A program made the position numbers and the translations under genes. A stretch of 64,000 bases of DNA from Aplidium turbinatum. Lineage: Eukaryota > Chordata > Ascidiacea > Aplousobranchia > Polyclinidae. A model generated the notes under the pieces. It saw only the letters and a program-made list of their open reading frames with translations. It was not told the DNA's origin and did no database searches. The stretch spans positions 21,335,996 to 21,399,995 of the forward strand of contig OU964926.1 of the NCBI GenBank assembly GCA_918807975.1, written 5' to 3'. Below, one piece after another: positions 56,356-64,000 of this stretch. Position 1 is the first letter of the stretch, and each line of letters begins with the position of its first letter.

Positions 56356-56469
56356 ATGTCCTTCTTTGAACTAGAGGAAAATTATCAAGGACTACTCTGC
56401 ATTGCTTCGGTTATTTTACTGGTGATTGTGGAGATGCTGATCGCGCGATACTTCGCTGCACGCAACTAA
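56356..56469 (+). CDS. Candidate 37-aa single-span membrane micropeptide
   Basis: The ATG has a reasonable context (AACAGC before ATG). The frame gives an acidic N-terminus (MSFFELEENYQG), one strongly hydrophobic segment of about 18 residues (residues 13-30: LLCIASVILLVIVEMLIA) and a short basic tail (RYFAARN), then TAA. This is the layout of sarcolipin/sarcolamban/DWORF-type micropeptides, though I see no sequence match. With its basic end after the span, it would probably sit with an outside or lumenal N-terminus. It is below the length most gene finders accept. It could also be an exon of a longer transcript or chance. Confidence 0.4.
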   Translation: MSFFELEENYQGLLCIASVILLVIVEMLIARYFAARN

Positions 56470-58796
56470 TGACAATCAGTTGAAGACAATCGATTTTGGA
56501 AATAGAGTAATCTTTTCAAAGGAAAAGGGAAATTAGTGATATAGATTTGAAAACTCAATTTTCGTGTTTCCACTGCAACGACTCGTGGTTTATTTCAGCT
56601 TTTTAAAGTTTGTAAGTTTGTTTTTTACTTGAAGCGTGTTTCATTTATGGTACATGTTTTGAGAGTTTCGTAACAAAGTATTTCGGCATGTTTCGTTGCC
56701 TATTTTTTTATGAATATCAATTTAGTAAGCTTTTGTTTAAACCAAACCGAGTTGATGCCTATTGACGAATAATGCGAAACATGTTTACAGTCTTTCCCAT
56801 TTTCCTTCTTTTAAAGTGTTATAATCCAGGATCATGTTTTTCATTTGTCAATGCAAGATAAGTTGAGAGCTTGTGCCGATTTGCAGATTTGAAAAATATT
56901 TCAAAAGTTCGAAATACTTTTGAATAACGTTATAATGTTCGTGTTTTGTCACTTCTACCTTTTTCTAGACCTTTGCTATGTTTGCATACATTGTTTTTTG
57001 TTGTGATGGTCAAAAAATAAAAACAAACTGAACTGAATAAATTTGCTATGCAAGGACCAATGTATTTTGAAAGTATGATTAAAAAACCTGTGCGAAACAA
57101 ATTAATAAATTGTTTCATATTTTTAGATAGCCTATCCTAACTTAGTTTTTAACCATTAACTGTTTTTAATTGTTACCTATAGCAGTGATTCCAACACCTT
57201 TTCTATTCGCGTACCATTCAGCAGTTTCATAAGATGTTCGCTTACCACCTGCCAGAAAATCCCAAAAATATGCAATAGCCTAAAAGGCAAGAAAGTTTAA
57301 CGAATATCAGCACCAGCTACTCAATAAAAAAATTGTTAAAATTAGACTAAATATATAGTTTGTTTGTTTGTTTATCTTTATCCTGCATTGCGGGAAAACG
57401 GACTTGAGCGCTATGCATCGGTGTACGCCTTCCGACATACACCTGACCCACGCTGCAGCCGACGGCAATGTCTGTTTTCCGGTTGTCTACTTTACTTATG
57501 ACTTAAATTTGGTACTACCCATTACAAGTAGAAGACGGTTGCGATACTACTGCTACCATCAGTAGCAACAATGAAAATGGAAAGGCCTTGGCGTTCCTGT
57601 TAAACATCTCAGACCCGAGGTTCCCAAACTGCGCGTCGCAACACGCTGGTGGGTTGTTTCAATTTTTCAAGGGCGTCACACATTGGTTTCCTTCGTATCT
57701 GAAATCAGTTGCGGGAATAAAACGCTTACAGATATTATAAATCCCTAACATGTGCAATTGTGCATTAGAATCCAATATTACGAATCTGTAGGCTAGTAAT
57801 TGGTTATGGTTTACCAATCACATAGCATAATTCTAATTCACTTCGCGGAGAGACAAATGAAGGCTAATGACACAAACAAATAAATAATAATGACCAAAAC
57901 TTTTGTATCTGGGTAGCCTACGTGACACGTCGCAATTCCAACAAACTTTTCCAAAAGCGACGCAACCAAAAAGTTTGAGAATCAATGAGCTAGGTATTGC
58001 GTCATAAACGTTTGCATCTCTCCTCAGAATAAAATTAATTATGACACAATAATGCACATTGTGTAATCAGAAAGTTTGCGCTAAGTCGATTATTTTCTTT
58101 TAACTACTGACAACAAAGTGTTTCGGAACCTCTTAATAGTTATTGAAAATCTTTAAGGGGTAGCTGATGTAGATCCTAAATTGAAAAACACGTACGCTTA
58201 GTCGCTTACTGGCCTAAAGCCTTTAAGAAGCCCAAACAAAATAGTTTCAATCTGTAAGATAAACGTTTTGTGCTTGATGTCGGTTTACTGGAATGTAAAT
58301 GAATTCTCTCATCGTAAACCGCGGCGTGAAATGCTTAGCAACGCAATTGCCCATTTGTCATCAAGTTATAGATCTATCTTCAAAGTACAGGCAATCACAC
58401 AAAGCTACGTGTTTGTCACTAAGAAAAACGAAAAGCAATTCAAGCTATTGACTTGTATAGCCTACTATCATAGGATAGCCCTAGTGAGTAGTGACTCTTG
58501 TTTACTTTGAGTATTGTCACTCACTTTGCCGCTGAGTGTGGCTTGCCTGACTGGAAGACTTGCCTATCCCATAGCATGTCTCGTCTCACAGAGCAAATAA
58601 CGTTAGCTGTTTGCTGGCCAACGGTCGCGAACCTAGCAGTGGACCTTTTGTTGAGAACCAACCATGTATCAACTATGGCCTAATTATTTCTTGAGCTGAA
58701 CCAAGACCGTCTTTAACTTTAGGCCTACTAGACCGTCTTTATAAGTTGAAGTCAGTCTTGGCTGAATTCATTAAAAATAAAGTAAAACCTGTCATA
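56470..58796. other. Mostly unassigned; degraded repeats
   Basis: GAGGTTCCCAAACT near 57616 and AGTTTGAGAATCA near 57971 look like the two ends of an old hAT element, but the flanks do not match well. A SINE-like piece with GGATAAAGATAAACAAACA on the minus strand lies at about 57364-57500. Open frames at 58268-58683 show no family. Confidence 0.35.
56930..57043 (+). repeat. 3'-end-like dispersed repeat
   Basis: Begins ATGTTCGTGTTTTGTCACTT and ends AATAAAAACAAACTGAACTG, like the copies at 51502 and 8679. Confidence 0.65.
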
Positions 58797-59092
58797 ATTT
58801 GGTTTGGTCTTTGAATCTCTATCCTCGGACTGAAAAAGCCTTGATAGGTTATTCCTGCTAGTTTCGCATGCTTGTAGAATGTAGAGGCTCTTGACGCAAG
58901 GCCGGTTACAGAGATTGGCAGAGTGAAGTTTCCGATTGTTGAAGTGGTGTTGCCGGGAAATTATTCCATGCACTAGGTGCCGCTGAATGGAGAGCAGTCC
59001 TGAAATGCGTTGATCAGGCGCACACGCCGAGAGTCGAACCAGCGCCGCGTGATCTTGAGCCGACCCCGTAACTACTGAGCTAACGGGGCGGA
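58797..59092 (-). mobile_element. tRNA-derived SINE (family B), full-length copy
   Basis: On the minus strand the head reads CCCCGTTAGCTCAGTAGTTA (A-box region) and GCGCTGGTTCGACTCTCGG (B-box region). The body ends CCGAGGATAGAGATTCAA. Confidence 0.85.
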
Positions 59093-59174
59093 CATTTAGT
59101 GATATCAACCTTTTTTTTTCAGCAAATGTAGCCTATGTTGTGCCGATATTGGTTGTTTAATTTTTTTTGCCAGC

Positions 59175-59488
59175 GATTAATTGAATCTTTATCCTCGGAC
59201 TTGGGAAAGCTTCTTCGAGAGCTCAATTCTGGCAGTTTCGGAAAGCCTAAGAGGCTTTCAACCACTACGCAGGCCCAGTCATCGAGGTTGACAGAGTGAA
59301 GTTTCCGATTGTTGGAATGCTGTTGCCTGGGGATGGGAATTATTCCATCCATTAGACGCCGCTGGATGGAGAGCACTCTTTAACGTACGTTGCTCAAGCG
59401 GACACCCCGAGAGTCCAAACAGCGCCGCTTGATCTTGAAGCTTCTTGTTCACAAAGTCACGCGCCAACCAACTGAGCTATCGGGACGA
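59175..59488 (-). mobile_element. tRNA-derived SINE (family B), full-length copy
   Basis: The minus-strand head GTCCCGATAGCTCAGTTGGT with GCGCTGTTTGGACTCTCGG has a diverged B box. The body ends GTCCGAGGATAAAGATTCAA. It lies 80 bp from the copy at 58797-59092, in the same orientation. Confidence 0.85.
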
Positions 59489-59612
59489 TGGGCAAATACC
59501 ACGATGGCCCACTGGACAAATAAATACCATATACATTTATCTCAGACCTTGTGGTCGATATGAAGAGAAGAGAACAATTCAGCAAATTCAATGGCATATA
59601 ACATGCAGTAGG

Positions 59613-61576
59613 CAGTGATGGGCATTATCGGCGATAATTATCGGCGATAAATTTTTATTGCCTATCGTTATCGCTCAATTATCTTTTCAGTTATCGTTTA
59701 TCGTTATCACCAAAGGCAATATTTGATTATCGCCGATAAATTTTATGTCGGATCAACACACAAGTGGAAAGACCATGAAAAGTAATATTTTTACTAGCCA
59801 CCTAGTTAATGAAACTAAAATTGAAACCAGTTCTTCTTCAGTGTCTGAAGTGTGTGTGCACAGGTCGTTGTCAGGGGAGAGGGCACGCCCTTTTTGTGTT
59901 TTCTTTTTCTTGTTGGAAGTGTTAGTTTTTAGTAATTGTCGTAAAAAAATAAAATTTCTCTTGTCAAAACATGAAACTTACTGTTTTAAGTGCATTAAAT
60001 CTTTAGATGAGTAGATTAACTAAAATTGCAAGAACTTGCCTTGAGACGTGCGGTTACGCCACAAACTCAGTTTAAAAGACAAAATTTACACACAATAACA
60101 ACACAATATCGATTATAGACTGAAAGATCGATTTTTTTCTAGCTTGTCGATATCACTTTAATCCAAAAATAATAACCAAATGCGTAAGTGCCATTTAACT
60201 TTAAGTTAACCCATTTGTGCCGAAAGTGAAAGTAGGCTACTTAAAATAGATTTCGGAAAATTTAAATATTGCGTAGCCTAATTATGACCTAAAAAACATA
60301 TCACAATTATTTTTTTTCTAATTGTGTTTGTACTTTTTGAGAAAAAAGCCGTTCTATATATGGGACGCTAGGCAAATCCGTTATCAAATTTCACAAGTTT
60401 CTTGTGCTTAATGCGTAAGCGTTATTACGTTTTACTTATCGCTCAAAGTGATAAATGGGAAATGTCTTGTTCATGTCTTGTCATGTCATTATTGTCATCA
60501 AGCATTTTATTGAAATGAAAGTTCATAAAATATGAAGATGAAAATCAGCAAAGTAACACAACATCACTGAAACAAGTCACTGCGGAATATGATATTGCTT
60601 GAAGCATTTGACATGCAGACCGACATCACATTTTTTGCATCTTGTAGTAGTTTTTGCATGACAATAGGCGCATCGAGTTGCGTGGTAAAATTATGATAAA
60701 TACAGGATAACCTTTCTCATTTCCCTATGCGATATAGCCTACCTCAATCAAATATTTTTATTCCCACTAATGCAGTGCCTATATTGTAATTCTTATCTCA
60801 ACAACTCAGCGTTCTGCCATTGATTTAATGATAGTGTTCACTGTTCACAAAGAAAACAAAAAAAAAATTATCTGAAATTATCAGTAAATTACGATAATTA
60901 TGTTATTGTTCTAAAACAAACACGACTAATTTGACAAGCTTGATAGATTTCACAGTATGCACATTTTTACTACCAATAACGCTTAAGATTACTGATAAAT
61001 TTTCAAGCATTTTGCGTTTTTTGGAATTTTTTCAATTATTGCTGACTTTGCTGTAAACACTAAACAGCCCTTTCAGCAGAAAGCAAAATACAAAGTTTGG
61101 AATTTTTTATGGTATTTTCATTTGATTTAATTATTTTTCCTACTGCACGTAAGCGGCAATGTAACTCAATTGATAAAAGCATCCAACTGGTATCTGAAGG
61201 TATAATTATAAGCACGGCGGTTACCTCAGTGGTTTGATTCTGGATCAAGAGGTTGAAGATTCGATACTCACTGCCGCTGTTACGATTCTATTCATGCATA
61301 ACTTACAAAACGTTTTGTCCCTTTACAGTATATTATGTTCGATTTTTCGTCATGTTGATGAAAACAGTTCGTGCTGCACGGGATGGGGCAGCGCTAATCA
61401 AGAAAAAAAAATAAAAAATATCGTTGTCAGACATTATAGGCGATAATTTTATCGTTTATCGTTATCGCTTAACTTTTTTTTAATTTATCGTTTATCGTTA
61501 TCGCTTTAGGCATTTTTCGTTTATCGATTATTATCGTTATCGCTTAACTGAAAATGAGTTATCGCACCCAACACTG
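59613..61576. mobile_element. hAT element with TATCG subterminal arrays
   Basis: Perfect 8-bp duplications GCAGTAGG lie at 59605-59612 and 61577-61584. Ends are CAGTGATGGGC and GCACCCAACACTG. Arrays of TTATCG/CGATAA words fill the first 130 bp and the last 150 bp. At 1964 bp it has no recognisable transposase; the 89-codon frame near its left end (59745-60014) could be a trace of one. These arrays are likely transposase-binding repeats. Confidence 0.92.
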
Positions 61577-61639
61577 GCAGTAGGCTACATGCACTATAGG
61601 TTAAGTTTTAGCCTATCATTAAGTTATTCAAGAAAATTT

Positions 61640-62040
61640 CAACAATGCAAAATCGAATCATTTGCACAATAACCTTTAGCAACAGAAGAGCAAAACTTTC
61701 ACCACTGTCTACCAAGATCTCGACATACTTCCTATCAGTAATTTGCATAAACTAGAGATTTCTAAATTTGTCTTTAAATTTAAAAATATGCTATTACCTG
61801 GCTACTTTGAACCTTACTTTTAGGCAATTACTGAGGTGCATTGCCATGGCACGAGAGTTTCTCAAAAAAATAACTTTCATTTACTTAGTGTCAGCTCAAG
61901 AAAGGGTCAAAGCAGTTTGAAATTCTTAGGCCCAAAAATATGGAATGCTTTTTCTTCAGAAATAGCTGGAGCTACGAGTATTAAAACTTTCACGAAAAAA
62001 CTAAAAATTTATTATATGAATGAACTTGGTCCGTGACTGT
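61640..62040 (+). mobile_element. Non-LTR (LINE) 3' fragment
   Basis: The frames give LPISNLHKLEISKFVFKFKN, then FLGPKIWNAFSSEI and IKTFTKKLKIYYMNELGP. This is the typical ORF2 C-terminal end of CR1/Jockey-like LINEs. It is 5' truncated, with one frame change. Confidence 0.72.
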
Positions 62041-62096
62041 TTTTATTGTCACAACATTGACGATTATTTCGGATTGAACATTGTTAGTACTATATG

Positions 62097-63385
62097 CAGA
62101 GGTGGGCAGTAGCGCGCTACTTTTGTAGCGGCGCTACTAGCGGCGCTAATTTTTTGGTAAAAGTAGCGGTAGCGGCGCTACTTTTTAGCTGGAATAGCGG
62201 CTGCAGTAGCGGCGCTATTTTTTTTCCAAAGTAGCGGTAGCGGGAGAGGCGCTACTTTTTTCGGTCGCACTCCCGCTACCCGCTACTTTTTAATTTAAAT
62301 TGAAAAAAATGCTTGTTTTTTTTTGCAATACTGGCGTGGTCAAGCAGCTATATAATCGGCTTGGTTGCAAAGTTTCGGTCTTTTCTAGCTGACGTCAACT
62401 TCTTCGGCGAATATCTCTGTGTGATGAAGCCTATCTGCCAGGCTTTTTCGACATTCTTCAGGGCGAGTCCAAGACATATTACGGAGTCTTGCTTCCAACC
62501 ATCACAATTTGCGAGAAGAAGTTGACCGAGATCAGTGATCTTGTGACCTGTGAGGAGTTGAAAGTGAAAGTCCTTGAAGGGGTGAAAAAACGATTCAACA
62601 AGTACTTCAACAACATGAAATGCGTTATGGGCTGGCATCATATCTTCATCCCTCCTTCAAGACGTCGTGGCTACAATTTCTGCACTACGTTTCCACAGAT
62701 GATGCTGACGCACTACGAGAAAAAGTCAAGACAGATGTAATTCGACTGTTGCGGGAGACATCCAGCCAGGTTGATACCGAGAAGAGTGACACCAACACCA
62801 GTCATGACTCCGAGGATGTATTTTTTGGAGTGTTTGCGCCATCCCGTGGAACGGCGGTGCAGAAGGAAGCAGCAATTGTGGACGCCTTTTTTTCGGACAA
62901 GAGCAAGTCCTTGAGCTTTTCGAATACCGAGTTAAAACGTATCTGTTCATTAATATAAACCCCCATTCCTTCCAGTGCTGCGGTGGAAAAACTTTCTCTG
63001 TTGGAAAAGATGTGCTTAAGCGAAAGCGGGCAGGACTTAGTGACTCTCATTTTGAAATGCTCGTGTTTTTGAAAGATGAGTAACAATAAATTTCCCTTAA
63101 AATGTGTTTTCTATAACGACGTTAAAATGACAGCGTAAACGAATGATTACATTCGTTTTCAAGGTAATTTTTGCGTCACTAGGGACTTGAGTGTTTCCTA
63201 GTGTCATTTAGACAAAAGTAGCGGAAGAAGTAGCGGTAGCGCGCGCTACTTTGGCCCGAGTAGCGGTAGCGGGTAGCGCACTACTTTTGTAAATTGGTAG
63301 CGGGTAGCGGTAGCGCGCGCTACTTTGGCCCAAGTAGCGGTAGCAGGTAGCGCGCTACTTTAAAAGTAGCGGGTGCCCACCTCTG
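62097..63385 (+). mobile_element. hAT element with TAGCG subterminal arrays and transposase remnant
   Basis: Perfect 8-bp duplications ACTATATG lie at 62089-62096 and 63386-63393. Ends are CAGAGGTGGGCAG and GTGCCCACCTCTG. Both ends hold dense arrays of GTAGCGG and GCGCTACTTTT words (62110-62290, 63215-63370). A plus-strand transposase remnant is inside. Confidence 0.95.
62380..63083 (+). pseudogene. hAT transposase, C-terminal half, frame-shifted
   Basis: Blocks in order: CVMKPICQAF, KTYYGVLLPTITICEKKL, VLEGVKKRFNKYFN; then, in another frame, LASYLHPSFKT and KVKTDVIRLLRE; then SAAVEKLFSV-type residues and GKDVLKRKRAGLSDSHFEML, ending FLKDE and stop. The last block is the hAT dimerisation region seen in ZBED-type transposases. 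At least three frame changes separate the blocks, and the BED finger and first part are missing. AATAAA follows the stop. Confidence 0.85.
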
Positions 63386-63393
63386 ACTATATG

Positions 63394-63741
63394 TATAGGC
63401 TTACTACTCACGAACTTGTGCTACGTACTACTTATTAACGACTGCAATCTTATTAACTGTACTCAAGTCGGCCTATAAACTGACTGATTTTGTTAAAGTA
63501 TGAATTTATAAAGATAGGCCTACTTTTAGTGTTTTTGCTTCGTCCTTTATGCTAGCAGTTAACAGTTGTTGTTTTTGCATAGGTGTTTTTTTTTCTCATA
63601 CTAACTTACTTTTGTAGGGCATGATATTTTTTGATGTTACAATGAAACCACAGGAATCCACTTTTTTGTTTACATTTTTGCGGAACTTATTCTAATCTTG
63701 TTTGCAACGTAATGCCGATGCTTTACATTTGTCACGTTAAA
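63394..63741. other. No gene recognised
   Basis: AT-rich spacer; nothing assignable. Confidence 0.45.
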
Positions 63742-63870
63742 AACACGGGAAGCAGCTGACTCGATGACTAATATAGTCTTTCGCTGCTTCCTGTCTGTTG
63801 TTGAATATATTTGTACCGGTTTATATTTGTACCGTATAGGCTACTATTTTTCGCAGCAGACAAAATAAAA
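63742..63870 (+). repeat. Dispersed repeat ending CAAAATAAAA (family R), copy 2
   Basis: GAAGCAGCTGACTCGATGAC, GCTGCTTCCTGTCTGTTGTT and GCAGACAAAATAAAA. Compare 54700-54866. Confidence 0.55.
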
Positions 63871-63881
63871 GGTTTCTCTCT

Positions 63882-63922
63882 CATTAGTTATATCTTAACG
63901 GTTAAGATATAAGTAACTAATG
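63882..63922. other. Imperfect inverted repeat
   Basis: CATTAGTTATATCTTAAC faces GTTAAGATATAAGTAACTA with a few extra bases in the right arm. Could form a hairpin. Confidence 0.6.
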
Positions 63923-63943
63923 ATAACTTAATGATAGACTAAT

Positions 63944-64000
63944 CAGGGGCGCCGGAACGGTTTTTGACTGGGGGGGGGGGGGGGGGGCAAAATTATGAAA
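63944..64000. mobile_element. Left end of a hAT-like element, cut by the window
   Basis: CAGGGGCGCCGGAACGG followed by a poly-G run has the form of a hAT end. The other end lies outside the window. Confidence 0.5.

Noticed and set aside
57610-57990. hAT element suggested by GAGGTTCCCAAACT and AGTTTGAGAATCA
   Set aside because: The ends are imperfect and the 8-bp flanks do not match, so it was not called as a defined element.
59019-59092. tRNA-like sequence
   Set aside because: It is the head of a SINE with a long body and tail; the acceptor stem does not close, so it is not a tRNA gene.
61234-61446. 70-codon frame within the TATCG hAT element
   Set aside because: No resemblance to a transposase; part of the non-coding interior.

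Overview
The window looks like animal nuclear DNA that is AT-rich, intron-rich and heavily colonised by transposons. My best guess is a tunicate, probably an ascidian. The strongest pointer is a small secreted precursor at 51.3-54.3 kb whose peptide resembles, from memory, the Ciona GnRH-X peptide. Small introns in several genes agree with this. I could not run a search, so the taxon is an inference.

Host genes, left to right: a candidate promoter plus first exon near 8.9 kb; a possible secreted protein at 11.4 kb; a seven-exon rhodopsin-class receptor (14.4-19.2 kb); a decayed P2X7-like domain (27.0-27.5 kb); unassigned exons at 30.7-33.6 kb; a second, clearly paralogous seven-exon receptor (35.3-42.0 kb); a four-exon minus-strand gene for a 178-residue basic, serine-rich protein with its polyA signal (45.0-47.9 kb); an alternative or separate minus-strand first exon at 48.5 kb; the GnRH-like gene (51.3-54.3 kb); and a 37-codon single-membrane-span micropeptide candidate at 56.4 kb. 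Several genes consist of exons so short that only splice sites, matching phases and protein character reveal them.

The rest is dominated by DNA transposons. Sixteen elements were delimited by inverted ends. Most have perfect or one-mismatch 8-bp target duplications, which is the hAT signature. Three carry transposase remnants: 5.3-6.6 kb, 24.7-26.0 kb (GTF2IRD2/Charlie-like) and 62.1-63.4 kb. A pogo/Tigger-type element with a TA target fills 2.2-5.1 kb. Non-LTR pieces lie at 9.3-10.0 kb and 61.6-62.0 kb. At least three tRNA-derived SINE families are scattered through the window. One young LTR element (19.4-21.6 kb) sits just behind the first receptor gene; it carries only a protease/zinc-knuckle reading frame. 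A short palindromic repeat occurs five times.

Functional logic: the two receptors are a tandem duplication with conserved intron phases, separated by about 16 kb of transposon-rich DNA and exon fragments. The GnRH-like precursor is about 10 kb downstream of the second receptor. Nothing in the sequence shows that they are ligand and receptor.
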